In this document: piece by piece, positions 42,617 through 51,289 of the stretch
Numbering within the stretch: position 1 is the stretch's first letter
Layout: every line of letters begins with the position of its first letter
DNA from: UMGS363 sp051881775
GTDB lineage: Bacteria > Bacillota > Clostridia > Oscillospirales > Ruminococcaceae
Direction: 5' to 3'
Assembly (NCBI GenBank): GCA_051881775.1
Contig: JBJEQN010000011.1
Coordinates: 12,372 to 76,371, forward strand
DNA: 64,000 bases
Notes under the pieces: model-generated
Seen by the model: the letters and a program-made list of their open reading frames with translations, nothing else
The model's database searches: none
What the model was told of the DNA's origin: nothing
Program-made: the position numbers and the translations under genes

Positions 42617-43831
42617 TTGCGAAAACTTATACCGCCTGTTCTGGCTGCTGCGGTACTGTTCTGCAGCTGCTCCGACAGGACGCAGGATCCCGACGAGCTT
42701 TCATACAGCGGAAGCTACCATATGATAGCGGACGGCACCACAGTTCTTATTGAAGAGAAAGAACAGCCTGTGCAGAAAACTGCTGTTTATATTCCCGAAG
42801 GAATGGAAACAGTCTATGCAAGCGAGCGCCTTGACAAGGAGCAGAAGGAAATTTTCGATATGCTTGTGGAAAGCATAGGAAACTGCGAAGCTGAGGTGCC
42901 GATGCTTGACGACGCTTCCGTTTATACCACGCTGCTCAATCTTGTAAGCATTGAACAGCTGGGCTACAGCCACATTGCTCAAAGATCCGTCGGCGCTTTT
43001 AACATTGAACAGGCATATTTCCCCGTGGAATTCACCTACCGCTTTACGCCGGAGGAAATGAGCAATATGAACCGTTCCGCCGAAGCTGCAGCCAACGAGA
43101 TAATGGCAGGCGTTACCGACGATATGACGGTTTATGACAAGCTGAAATATTTTCACGACTACCTTGTCACCCACTGCGAAAGCAGCACCGATGACCCCTA
43201 TGCCAACACCGTTTACGGCGCACTTGTAAAGGGCAAGGCGCTGTGCGAAGGGTATGCAAAGAGCTTTTCCTACCTTTGCAACAAGGCAGGCATAGAAAAT
43301 ATGATAGTTACAGGCTCCACGGACGTAGCGCATATGTGGAATATGGTCAAGGTGGACGGTAACTGGTACCATGTGGACGTTACTTGGGATAAGCCTGACG
43401 GAATGCTTGCGGAAATGTACCCGGATATGATACTTTACCAGTATTTTATGGTAACGGATTCGGTAATAGAAAACGACCATATGGTGTGGACGGTAGGCAG
43501 CGAGCCTCCCCACGCATACAGCAGCAAGGAAAACTATTTTGTAAAGGAAAACACCTATGTAACGAGCGCCGCCGGCTTTGAGGCTGCAGCGGAAACGGCG
43601 TTCAGAAAAGCAGTTGCCGAGCGGAGAAGCTCTGCGATGATAAAATTTGAGACAAACAACCTTATGCACTCCGTAATGGGTCAGTTAGCGGATTCAGCGG
43701 AAAGCGGCGGAGATTATCTCAAAGAAATGATAGACCGCATAAGTGAAGAATCGGGAGTAAAGCTGAATATAAGCTGGACAGATTATTACTCTCCGTACAG
43801 AATACTTGTTTTTTTGATAAATTATAACTAA
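42617..43831 (+). CDS. Transglutaminase-like lipoprotein 5
   Basis: A 404-residue protein starting at a TTG eight bases after GGAGG. An in-frame TTG five codons earlier would include the binding site. The signal sequence ends VLFCSC, with Cys18 the likely lipid site although the motif is not perfect. The core has C210 (KALCEGYA), H239 (VAHMWNMV) and D254 (YHVDVTWDKP). It is closest in wording to lipoprotein 4. A strong terminator follows the gene. Confidence 0.86.
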   Translation: MRKLIPPVLAAAVLFCSCSDRTQDPDELSYSGSYHMIADGTTVLIEEKEQPVQKTAVYIPEGMETVYASERLDKEQKEIFDMLVESIGNCEAEVPMLDDASVYTTLLNLVSIEQLGYSHIAQRSVGAFNIEQAYFPVEFTYRFTPEEMSNMNRSAEAAANEIMAGVTDDMTVYDKLKYFHDYLVTHCESSTDDPYANTVYGALVKGKALCEGYAKSFSYLCNKAGIENMIVTGSTDVAHMWNMVKVDGNWYHVDVTWDKPDGMLAEMYPDMILYQYFMVTDSVIENDHMVWTVGSEPPHAYSSKENYFVKENTYVTSAAGFEAAAETAFRKAVAERRSSAMIKFETNNLMHSVMGQLADSAESGGDYLKEMIDRISEESGVKLNISWTDYYSPYRILVFLINYN

Positions 43832-43840
43832 CTGTAAAAC

Positions 43841-43909
43841 ACAGGGCGTGATCCACACTAACGGAACCGACAATATACGGGGCTGTTAATGTGAATTGCG
43901 CCTGTTTTT
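43841..43909 (+). terminator. Terminator of the transglutaminase lipoprotein operon
   Basis: A long imperfect stem, ACAGGGCG...CACA with TGTG...CGCCTGT, is followed by TTTTTATG, 10 bases after the last lipoprotein gene. Confidence 0.78.
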
Positions 43910-43942
43910 ATGTGCTGCGGTGATGTATTATAAAATTTGTGA

Positions 43943-44008
43943 GCGCAGCGAACACCTTAATTATTCATTATTCATTATTCACTATTCATTATTCATTGAA
44001 GCGCAGCG
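43943..44008. repeat. ATTATTC heptad array flanked by GCGCAGCG
   Basis: Five to six tandem 7-base units (ATTATTC, one variant ACTATTC) span about 43960-43998. The array is bracketed by direct repeats GCGCAGCG at 43943-43950 and 44001-44008. It has the same 7-base period as the other repeat elements in the window but a different unit. Confidence 0.75.
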
Positions 44009-44059
44009 CATAAACAAGGCTCTCCCGTTCATATAATTGAAAAAAGGAGTGCTGTAAAT

Positions 44060-44341
44060 ATGAATGAAGTAAATAATAACTCTCAGGTACACAATATTAT
44101 AATGGAAGGAAGAAAAAAGCTTTCCCTGTCGGGTGTCACCGATGTTGACCGTTTTGACGAAAATACCGTGGTTCTTTATACAAGCATGGGCGAGCTGACC
44201 GTTCGGGGCAGTGATCTTCATGTCAGCGACCTGTCCGTAACAAGCGGAGAAATGAACATCGAGGGCGACATTGATTCCCTTGTTTATGGGGATAAGGACC
44301 TGCGCTCTCCCCTGTCGTTCATCGGAAAAATGTTCAGATGA
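44060..44341 (+). CDS. yabP: YabP, sporulation protein
   Basis: A 93-residue protein with the YabP pattern IIMEGRKKLSLSGVTDVDRFDE, then VVLYTSMGELTVRGSDLHV and the C-terminal YGD. It is required for spore cortex formation in Bacillus, together with YabQ. It is followed by yabQ, divIC and yabR, the conserved order in spore formers. AAAGGAG lies 11 bases upstream of the ATG. Confidence 0.93.
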   Translation: MNEVNNNSQVHNIIMEGRKKLSLSGVTDVDRFDENTVVLYTSMGELTVRGSDLHVSDLSVTSGEMNIEGDIDSLVYGDKDLRSPLSFIGKMFR

Positions 44342-44350
44342 GGTGACCCC

Positions 44351-44806
44351 ATGAACCTTGAAACCTTTTTCAGCGTTTCGGAGCAGACTATGCAGTTTTT
44401 ACTGTCGGTAGTGCTGGGGGCAGGTCTCGGCATCGTCTACGACTGCTTCAGAGTGTTCCGTATACTTTTCCCTCCCGCAAGAAAAACAGGAGCTGTCTGC
44501 GCAGGAGACATTGTGTTTATGATAATTTCCGGGGCGGCGGTATTCCTTTTCGCCGTTACGTTCTGCCGCAGCCAGGTGCGGTTTTTCAGCGTTATAGGCG
44601 CTTTGCTGGGATTTATACTTTATATTCTCACCATAGGGAATTTTATTACAGGCATACTTAAAGCAATAGTTTCTGCCGTATGTAAAATTTTACAAAAAGT
44701 ATATTCGGCTGTTTTTGCACCTGTTGTAAATTATACGAAAGGAATTTGTCTAAAAAGTTTTAACAAATTTGTGCATAGTTATGAAAATGAGGAAAAAACA
44801 AAATAA
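44351..44806 (+). CDS. yabQ: YabQ, spore cortex membrane protein
   Basis: A 151-residue membrane protein with about three helices (about 14-32, 50-72, 75-100). The YabQ start is seen in QTMQFLLSVVLGAGLGIVYDCFRVFR. It is essential for cortex assembly at the forespore membrane. It starts 9 bases after yabP with GAGGTG overlapping the yabP stop. The C terminus is basic and extends about 40 residues beyond the last helix. Confidence 0.93.
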   Translation: MNLETFFSVSEQTMQFLLSVVLGAGLGIVYDCFRVFRILFPPARKTGAVCAGDIVFMIISGAAVFLFAVTFCRSQVRFFSVIGALLGFILYILTIGNFITGILKAIVSAVCKILQKVYSAVFAPVVNYTKGICLKSFNKFVHSYENEEKTK

Positions 44807-44947
44807 GTTTCTTTTACCCCCTTGAAAAATGCGGCTTTTGTGTAGTATAATAAAGAGACTAAGAAAATGCCGAAGTATGCACATAACGGCGTTTTCTCAA
44901 TGTCGTTTGATCTATATTCCGTAAAGTTCGTTCGGGGAGGTGAAGTA

Positions 44948-45298
44948 ATGGGCAGTACATATAAAAACTATGCAAAACAGAAGCAAAAGCAGGAAAAAGC
45001 GGAAAAACGCCGCAGAAACGGAGGTCCCGTTATGCACGGCATCGTTTCTCTCGCAGGAGCCGCTGTCGTAGTGTATTGTATCTGTTCATTTATTTCAACT
45101 CAGGCGGATATTGCCGAAAAAAAGCAGGAGCTTGCCGAATTGCAGAACAAGGCGGCGGAGCTTGAAGCCAAAAACGACGAGTATGCAAGCATCCTTGCCG
45201 AAGAGGACGAAAGAGCCTATATGGAAAGGATAGCTTCCGACGTTCTCGGCTATGCTTACCCCAATGAAAGACGGTTTTACGATACCACAAGAAATTAA
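44948..45298 (+). CDS. divIC: DivIC/FtsB-like septum formation protein
   Basis: A 116-residue protein with a short basic cytoplasmic start, one membrane helix (about 34-52) and an outside coiled coil (AEKKQELAELQNKAAELEAKNDEYAS). The C-terminal pattern ERIASDVLGYAYPNERRFYD is typical of DivIC/FtsB. It bridges FtsL and FtsQ/DivIB in the divisome. The ATG at 44948 follows GGGAGGTG; an ATG 27 codons upstream has no such site. Confidence 0.9.
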   Translation: MGSTYKNYAKQKQKQEKAEKRRRNGGPVMHGIVSLAGAAVVVYCICSFISTQADIAEKKQELAELQNKAAELEAKNDEYASILAEEDERAYMERIASDVLGYAYPNERRFYDTTRN

Positions 45299-45329
45299 CA
45301 AATAAAATGAGAGGATATTAAAATTTTTT

Positions 45330-45791
45330 ATGCAGCTGGATGTAGGAAAAATTTACGAGGGAAAAGTTACAGGAATAACAAAGTTCGGGGCTTTCGTCGA
45401 GCTTGAACCCGGCACAACGGGAATGGTACATATCAGCGAGGTGGCAAACACCTTCGTCAACGAGATAAAGGACTTCCTTACAGAAGGACAGACCGTAAAG
45501 GTAAAGGTGCTGTCCGTAGGCGAGGACGGAAAGATCTCGCTTTCTATCAAAAAAGCTGCGGACAACCCTCCGCCGAGGAAGGATAACGTCAGAAAGCCTT
45601 ATAACAACAATAACGGCGGCAGGCGCTTTGACGGCGGAAACAAGCAGGGCGTTCAGGAAAAGGTTCCCCTTACGCCGGAAGCCGCTTTTGAGGATATGCT
45701 CAACAAGTTCAAGCAGAATTCCGAGGAGCGTATGAGCGACATCAAGAAAAACGTGGACAACAAGCGCAGGAGCCAGTCCAGAAGAAAATAA
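45330..45791 (+). CDS. yabR: YabR-like S1 RNA-binding protein
   Basis: A 153-residue protein with one S1 domain at about 1-72 (LDVGKIYEGKVTGITKFGAFVELEPGTTGMVHISEVA). An Asn/Arg/Gly-rich linker follows, then a basic C-terminal tail ending in KKNVDNKRRSQSRRK. S1 domains bind RNA; the cellular role of YabR is poorly known. It closes the yabP-yabQ-divIC-yabR cluster and is followed by a terminator. The AGGA ribosome site is 14 bases from the ATG, which is longer than usual. Confidence 0.9.
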   Translation: MQLDVGKIYEGKVTGITKFGAFVELEPGTTGMVHISEVANTFVNEIKDFLTEGQTVKVKVLSVGEDGKISLSIKKAADNPPPRKDNVRKPYNNNNGGRRFDGGNKQGVQEKVPLTPEAAFEDMLNKFKQNSEERMSDIKKNVDNKRRSQSRRK

Positions 45792-45804
45792 TTTTTGTGT
45801 GTCA

Positions 45805-45848
45805 ACGGTGACAGTATGCAAAATTGCCTACTGTCACTGTGTTTTTTG
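45805..45848 (+). terminator. Terminator after yabR
   Basis: ACGGTGACAGTA (45805-45816) pairs with TACTGTCACTGT (45829-45840) as 12 base pairs with one G-U, followed by GTTTTTTG. Confidence 0.9.
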
Positions 45849-45971
45849 TTCCGAAGCCCGAGTAAATGAATTTTTCGTAAATATTTATGCTTTTTTTTGC
45901 GGTTGTTTTATGAAATTTACAATTAGGACATCAAAAGAACACAAAAATTTAAATAAAAGATTCACATATTT

Positions 45972-45980
45972 TGATATAAT
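45972..45980 (+). promoter_or_regulatory. Extended -10 promoter of the two-component operon
   Basis: TGATATAAT, a TGnTATAAT extended -10, lies about 110 bases before the response-regulator gene. No good -35 box is visible at the right spacing. The rest of the 247-base spacer is AT-rich with nothing recognised. Confidence 0.5.
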
Positions 45981-46095
45981 CAAGTATAGTCCATAATATT
46001 ATTTTAAATTAGTATGTCAGTGTTTGCACCGACGGCAGGAACGCTTTGCATATCTTGACATTTTATACTAACAAATCTGACAGGAGGATATTATT

Positions 46096-46797
46096 ATGTC
46101 ACTTGGAAAAGTATTAGTCGTTGACGACGATAACAACATCTGCGAATTGCTGAAGCTCTATCTTGAAAAAGAAGGCTACGGAGTGATCGTTTCACATGAC
46201 GGAGACGAGGCTATCATTAAATTCAACGCACTCAAGCCCGATGTCGTTCTTCTCGATATTATGCTTCCCGAACTGGACGGCTGGCAGGTATGCCGTGAGA
46301 TCAGAAAGAAGTCCAACGTTCCCATTATTATGATAACCGCTAAGAGCGAGACCTTCGATAAGGTACTCGGTCTTGAACTGGGCGCAGACGACTATATCGT
46401 TAAGCCCTTCGATACAAAGGAAGTTATTGCAAGGATCAAGGCAGTTTCAAGACGTATCGGTCAGTCAGGCACCGAAACAGAGGTCAAGGAAGTGCGTTAC
46501 GACAAGCTGGTCGTAAATATGACAAGATACGAGCTGAGAGTTGACGGAAAGGTTCAGGATACTCCTCCCAAGGAGCTGGAGCTTCTGTTCTACCTTGCTT
46601 CCAACCCCAACAGAGTTTATACAAGAGACCAGCTTCTTGACGAAGTATGGGGCTTTGAATATTACGGTGATTCCAGAACTATCGACGTTCACATCAAGCG
46701 TCTCCGTGAAAAGCTGGAGGGCGTTTCCGACAAGTGGGCGCTCAAAACAGTATGGGGCGTAGGCTACAAGTTCGAGGCTGAGGAGGAAAATGCGTAA
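46096..46797 (+). CDS. OmpR/PhoB-family response regulator
   Basis: A 233-residue regulator. The receiver domain (about 5-118) has acidic pocket D11/D12, phospho-acceptor D54 and the KPF lysine. A winged-helix domain follows (about 133-230), with RVYTRDQLLDEVWGFEYYGDSRTIDVHIKRLR. It resembles the WalR/PhoP/VicR type, but the exact orthologue cannot be decided. It overlaps the histidine kinase gene by 8 bases. An HtrA protease follows downstream, which points to envelope stress or wall control. Confidence 0.95.
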   Translation: MSLGKVLVVDDDNNICELLKLYLEKEGYGVIVSHDGDEAIIKFNALKPDVVLLDIMLPELDGWQVCREIRKKSNVPIIMITAKSETFDKVLGLELGADDYIVKPFDTKEVIARIKAVSRRIGQSGTETEVKEVRYDKLVVNMTRYELRVDGKVQDTPPKELELLFYLASNPNRVYTRDQLLDEVWGFEYYGDSRTIDVHIKRLREKLEGVSDKWALKTVWGVGYKFEAEEENA

Positions 46798-48226
46798 AAG
46801 CGTTTTCTCCGAGTATTTCTCTCTATGCGCAACTATAATTTCGTCCGCCGTAGTCTGCATAGCGGCAGTCCTGCTGATGATCTCATCGGAATTTTACAAG
46901 AGCGAAAAGAAAAACTACATCGCCGATAATTCCGCCGATATTATTGCCGTAACAAAACTGAGCATAATTTCGGGCGGCAGCGTTGACGCCGGATATTTGA
47001 AAAACGTTTATCTCAACGCTACGGATACTACGGACATTGTCTTTACATTAACCGACTCAGACGGCGTTGCTTTGGTATGTTCCGAAGCACCGCCGTGTTC
47101 TCATACGGGAAGAAAAATCGGGGAAAAAACTCTGAACAAAATAACCGAAGAGGGCTTTTACGAGCTGAGCAGCCTTGACCGTTTCTATGAAAAAAGCTAC
47201 TTCAACGTTGCATATAAATTCGAGCAGAGCGGAAGCATCTATTACCTTTTCGCAAGACTTCCCGATGATTCTCTTAGGGCTTATCTTTCAAAGCTCATCA
47301 TCATTCTTGCGGTGGTAACGGCGATAATACTGGCGTTGGTATTTGCGGCTGTTTATGCGGCTACAAAGCACCTTATGGCGCCTATAAGAGAAATGACCCT
47401 TGCCGCCAAACGGTTCGGAGAGGGCGATTTTTCAAAGAAGCTCTATGTTGCCGAGCAGAACGAGTTTGGTTTCCTTGCCAATTCCCTTAACGAAATGGCA
47501 GTTTCTCTTGAAAATCTTGAAGAAACCAGAAAAAACTTCGTTTCAAACGTTTCCCACGAGCTGAAAACTCCTATGACTACCATAGGCGGCTTTGTGGACG
47601 GCATATTAGACGGAACTATCCCCCCCTCAAAGCACAATTACTACCTCCATATCGTTTCGGAAGAGGTCGACAGGCTTGCCCGTCTTGTCCGTTCAATGCT
47701 TAACATCTCAAAGTACGAAGCAGGCGAAATGGAGCTTGCAACGGAAAATTTTGACCTTATGCCCGTTCTCGTCAAGACCCTGCTCATATTTGAAAACAGG
47801 ATAGACGAAAAACAGGTGGAAATAAGGGGCATCGAGCATGGCAGATTTATGCTCAACGCCGACCCCGACCTTACAAAGCAGGTCATCTACAACCTTGTGG
47901 AAAACGCCGTGAAGTTCGTCAACAAAGGCGGATATATCGCCTTCGATTTTGAAACGGGCGACGATGGAATGAGCATTGTAAGGATACGCAACAGCGGCGA
48001 AGGACTTAAAGAAAACGAGATCTCCAGAGTGTTTGAAAGATTCTACAAGACCGACCCGTCAAGGGGTATAGACAAAACAGGCGTGGGTCTGGGACTTTCA
48101 ATAGTGCGTTCAATAATAAAGCTCCACGGCGGAACTATTTTAGTGCGCAGCGAGCCTAACGAGTATGTGGAATTTGAATTCACAATGAAAACAGGCGTGA
48201 GAGAACCGCCTAAACAGCAGAATTGA
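46790..48226 (+). CDS. Membrane sensor histidine kinase
   Basis: A 478-residue kinase with helices at about 12-32 and 168-190 enclosing an outside sensor domain of about 135 residues. HAMP lies at about 190-243 and HisKA has H256 in VSHELKTPM. The HATPase domain has NLVENAVKF (N box) and GVGLGLSIVRSII (G box). It phosphorylates the adjacent regulator. The signal is unknown. GAGGAGG inside the regulator gene is its ribosome site. Confidence 0.95.
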   Translation: MRKSVFSEYFSLCATIISSAVVCIAAVLLMISSEFYKSEKKNYIADNSADIIAVTKLSIISGGSVDAGYLKNVYLNATDTTDIVFTLTDSDGVALVCSEAPPCSHTGRKIGEKTLNKITEEGFYELSSLDRFYEKSYFNVAYKFEQSGSIYYLFARLPDDSLRAYLSKLIIILAVVTAIILALVFAAVYAATKHLMAPIREMTLAAKRFGEGDFSKKLYVAEQNEFGFLANSLNEMAVSLENLEETRKNFVSNVSHELKTPMTTIGGFVDGILDGTIPPSKHNYYLHIVSEEVDRLARLVRSMLNISKYEAGEMELATENFDLMPVLVKTLLIFENRIDEKQVEIRGIEHGRFMLNADPDLTKQVIYNLVENAVKFVNKGGYIAFDFETGDDGMSIVRIRNSGEGLKENEISRVFERFYKTDPSRGIDKTGVGLGLSIVRSIIKLHGGTILVRSEPNEYVEFEFTMKTGVREPPKQQN

Positions 48227-48232
48227 ATTTCA

Positions 48233-48268
48233 GGGGGCGCTGCCGTGACGGCGGCGCCCTCGATTTTT
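48233..48268 (+). terminator. Terminator fused to the htrA ribosome binding site
   Basis: GGGCGCTGCCG (48235-48245) pairs with CGGCGGCGCCC (48249-48259), 11 base pairs with one G-U and a 3-base loop, followed by ATTTTTAAGGAGG. The T-tract runs into the htrA binding site, so htrA either depends on read-through or has a promoter inside the kinase gene. Confidence 0.85.
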
Positions 48269-48281
48269 AAGGAGGAATCCT

Positions 48282-49841
48282 ATGGATAACGAGTTCAACA
48301 ACAATCCCGAAAACGGTACAGAAAATACAAACGGCAGCACTCCCCCCACAGAGGAGACGGAAAAGGGTCAGGCGTTTTACGTCCAGCCTCCCGTGCCGCC
48401 CGTTTACGGACCTCCGCCTGTAAATAACGAGGTCATACGCCATATGCGGACGGAAAACGCAGAAAACGGCAGCGCTCCCACAGGACCTGCTCAGGTAAAC
48501 CCCGGAACACCACCTCAGAACGGCGCACCCTCGGGAGTTCCGCCTTATAACAGCGGAAATGTTCCTCCCCCGTTTACTCCGCCCCCTTATCCCGGTTACG
48601 GAAACGGATATGTGCCGCCAATGGGTATGCAGCCCGTTCCCCCGAAGAAAAAACGGCTTTCCACAGGCTGGATAATCGCACTATCTGTCCTTATTGCCGT
48701 AATGATGATAATAATCATTATACTGAGCGTTCTTGTGGTAAAAAAAGCGTCGGATTTCAACAAGACCGTTTCGGAAAACAAGTTCAGCAGCCTTGATACG
48801 GAATCCGCAGAGGCTTCCTCCGGAAAAAACAGCAAGGTGCAGATAAATCTTCCCGTATCAAAGAAGCCGGAGATAAGCTCTTCTTATTATGTAAATGAGG
48901 AAACAGGACTTCTTACAACGGAAGGCGTTGCGCAGAAAATACTGCCCTCACAGGTGCTTATAGGCGTTTACAACGACACGCCCTACCAGATGACTTCACT
49001 GGGTTCGGGTGTGATACTTACCGCAGACGGCTATATCCTTACCAACGCTCACGTTGTTGACGGCGCTTCCGATATGAAGGTGCGCCTTAATGACGATTCC
49101 CAGTATGAAGCCAAAATAATCGGCATTGACAGGGAGCAGGACGTTGCCATTGTAAAGATAGAAGCAACAGGTCTTACCGCAGCAGAGCTTGGGGATTCGG
49201 ACAGCGCCGTGGTAGGCGAAGCTGTAGCGGTCGTAGGCGCAGCAGGTTCCTTTGAAAACTCGGTCACCTTCGGTTATATAAGCGCCCTTGGCCGTGAGAT
49301 CGAAACGGACTACTCTTCAAGCGGCATACTTAACTGCATTCAGACAGACGCAGCGCTTAACCCCGGAAACTCGGGCGGCGCTCTTGTGAATATGTACGGA
49401 CAGGTCATCGGGCTTTCCGTAGGCGGAATGAGCCACGAGACCTATGACGGCATAGGCTTTGCTATTGAGATAAACGACGTTATCCCCATTGCCGAAGCGC
49501 TTATGGCAAACGGATTTGTCCCCGGCAGAGCAAGGATAGGCGTTCTCTATATTCCCATAACAACAGAGCTTGCTGCGGAATATGATGTTCCCATAGGTCT
49601 GTGCGTTGCAGAGGTGGATCCCACCTGCGATGTTGCAAATTCGGGAATACAGAAGTATGACATCATCACAGCCGTTGACGGCATCTCTGTTTATAACGGC
49701 GATACGGTGAAGAAGGCAATGAAGGACAAATACGCAGGACAAACGGTGACTCTTTCCGTTTACAGAAAAACTATCACCGACGAGGTCAGCGAATTTGACG
49801 TTCAGGTCATACTTGCACAGAAAAACGATATGGAACAGTAA
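48282..49841 (+). CDS. htrA: HtrA/DegP-like membrane serine protease
   Basis: A 519-residue protein. The cytoplasmic N terminus (1-125) is rich in Pro, Asn and Gly. One membrane helix lies at about 129-152. The S1C protease domain (about 205-410) has H257 (TNAHVVDG), D287 (REQDVAIVKI) and S364 (NPGNSGGAL), and one PDZ domain follows (about 415-510). It degrades or chaperones misfolded proteins outside the membrane. It directly follows a two-component system, as CssRS-type stress operons do. Confidence 0.96.
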   Translation: MDNEFNNNPENGTENTNGSTPPTEETEKGQAFYVQPPVPPVYGPPPVNNEVIRHMRTENAENGSAPTGPAQVNPGTPPQNGAPSGVPPYNSGNVPPPFTPPPYPGYGNGYVPPMGMQPVPPKKKRLSTGWIIALSVLIAVMMIIIIILSVLVVKKASDFNKTVSENKFSSLDTESAEASSGKNSKVQINLPVSKKPEISSSYYVNEETGLLTTEGVAQKILPSQVLIGVYNDTPYQMTSLGSGVILTADGYILTNAHVVDGASDMKVRLNDDSQYEAKIIGIDREQDVAIVKIEATGLTAAELGDSDSAVVGEAVAVVGAAGSFENSVTFGYISALGREIETDYSSSGILNCIQTDAALNPGNSGGALVNMYGQVIGLSVGGMSHETYDGIGFAIEINDVIPIAEALMANGFVPGRARIGVLYIPITTELAAEYDVPIGLCVAEVDPTCDVANSGIQKYDIITAVDGISVYNGDTVKKAMKDKYAGQTVTLSVYRKTITDEVSEFDVQVILAQKNDMEQ

Positions 49842-49846
49842 TACAA

Positions 49847-49891
49847 CAAGGCTTCGGCGCCGAAATGACGGTACCGAAGCCTTGATTTTTA
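49847..49891 (+). terminator. Terminator after htrA
   Basis: CAAGGCTTCGG (49847-49857) pairs perfectly with CCGAAGCCTTG (49874-49884), followed by ATTTTTAT. It separates htrA from the convergent amidohydrolase gene. Confidence 0.9.
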
Positions 49892-49913
49892 TAACTGTAT
49901 GGTCTTGCTAATT

Positions 49914-51074
49914 TTATGATATTTCCTTTCGATAAACTTCTTTGCCGCCTATAAAGGTCGCTTTTACGGAGGTCATTATTTCAAGTGGGTCTCCGTCAAA
50001 AATAACAAGGTCAGCGTCCTTGCCGACGGTAATTGAACCTACCCTGTCGTAAATACCGGCAATTTTGGCAGGATTCACCGTAAGGGCACGGAGAGCTTCT
50101 TCGTAAGGCAAACCTGCTTTTACGCAGTAAGCAGCGCTTGCAGCAAGGTACTGAACGGGTATCTCGGGGTGGTCGGTGCAGATCGCAGCGTTCACACCGT
50201 TTTTGTAAAGAATTCCTGCATTGGCTGTGGTAAGTCCCGAAAGCTCAGGCTTGCCCCTGTCGCAGATAACGGGTCCAACAAATGCAGAAGCCTTTTCCTC
50301 GCCCAGAATATCCGCAATAAGGTGTCCCTCGGTGCAATGTACAAGCACATAATCAAGGTCAAATTCCTTTGCTATCCTTACCGCCGTCATAATGTCGTCG
50401 GCACGGTGGCAATGGAAATGTGCTTTCAGCTTATGTTCAAGCAAAGGGATAAGCGCCTCGCACTTTATATCATACTCCGGCAGAGAATCTCCGCTTTCCA
50501 GAGCTTCCGCCTTGTCCTGCATATACCTCTGCGCCTTGAAAAGCGCCTCACGGATAATAGCGGCAGTTGCCATTCTTGTAACGGGAGCGGAATCCTTGTC
50601 GGAAAAGGTGGATTTAGGGTTTTCACCAAGAGCAAATTTTATGCCTACCTGACGGATAAGCATTTCATCGGCGCACCTTCCGGCTGTTTTCACCGCAATA
50701 AAGTCGCCGCCTATTGGATTGGAGGAGCCTACCCCCGTAACGGCAGCAGTAACTCCGCAGGCAACAGCGTCACGGAAGCAGTTATCCCTGAAATTAAGCC
50801 CGTCTATGGTGCGCAGATGAGGAGTAACAGGGTCGCTGTCCTCGTTAACGTCCTCACCCTCTGCGCCCATTCCGTCGCCTATAAGACCGATGTGGGAATG
50901 TGGGTCAATGAAGCCGGGAAAAAGCAGACCGCCCTCTGCGTCAAAGTCGCCCTCCGAAACCTTGGGCGGCATTCCTTCGGAAACTTCGCAAATAACGCCA
51001 TTTTCCGCACGGACGAAGCCTTTTTTGATAACGGGCGAATCCATAGTATGGATCTCCGCATTGTAAACGTACAT
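49914..51074 (-). CDS. Amidohydrolase-family metalloenzyme
   Basis: A 386-residue TIM-barrel hydrolase. The metal motif is FIDPHSHIG (HxH), with further metal ligands in AHFHCHRADDI, VLVHCTEGH and ICTDHPEIP (aspartate). The C-terminal beta sandwich has VGSITVGKDADLVIFDGDP. Relatives include imidazolonepropionase-like enzymes and prolidase or isoaspartyl dipeptidase-like enzymes; the substrate cannot be named. It starts 12 bases after a 55-codon gene and is probably in one operon with it. Confidence 0.9.
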   Translation of the reverse strand: MYVYNAEIHTMDSPVIKKGFVRAENGVICEVSEGMPPKVSEGDFDAEGGLLFPGFIDPHSHIGLIGDGMGAEGEDVNEDSDPVTPHLRTIDGLNFRDNCFRDAVACGVTAAVTGVGSSNPIGGDFIAVKTAGRCADEMLIRQVGIKFALGENPKSTFSDKDSAPVTRMATAAIIREALFKAQRYMQDKAEALESGDSLPEYDIKCEALIPLLEHKLKAHFHCHRADDIMTAVRIAKEFDLDYVLVHCTEGHLIADILGEEKASAFVGPVICDRGKPELSGLTTANAGILYKNGVNAAICTDHPEIPVQYLAASAAYCVKAGLPYEEALRALTVNPAKIAGIYDRVGSITVGKDADLVIFDGDPLEIMTSVKATFIGGKEVYRKEIS

Positions 51075-51086
51075 ACTCTTCCCCCG

Positions 51087-51254
51087 TTACGACAAGCCGC
51101 ACTCGTCGTAGTCTTTCCAGCGCTCGTTGTAGTTGTAAGCGCTGATAGCCTTGTAAACGATAAATCCTCCGGCAACAAAAATAAGCGCCAGAGCCGCAGC
51201 GATAGGCACTGCAGTTCTCATATAATCCATTACTGTGATCTTTTTCTTTTTCAT
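51087..51254 (-). CDS. Small membrane protein, 55 residues
   Basis: The short reading frame starts MKKKKITVMDYMRTAVPIAA and is followed by a hydrophobic helix (about 15-37). It ends with a Tyr/Asp/Trp-containing tail after NYNERW. AAAGGA lies 11 bases before the ATG, a good promoter lies at 51290-51318, and the next gene begins 12 bases after its stop. These signals make it a real gene. No family is recognised. Confidence 0.72.
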   Translation of the reverse strand: MKKKKITVMDYMRTAVPIAAALALIFVAGGFIVYKAISAYNYNERWKDYDECGLS

Positions 51255-51289
51255 TTGTACAGGTTTCCTTTCGTTTTTTCTCTAATAAT

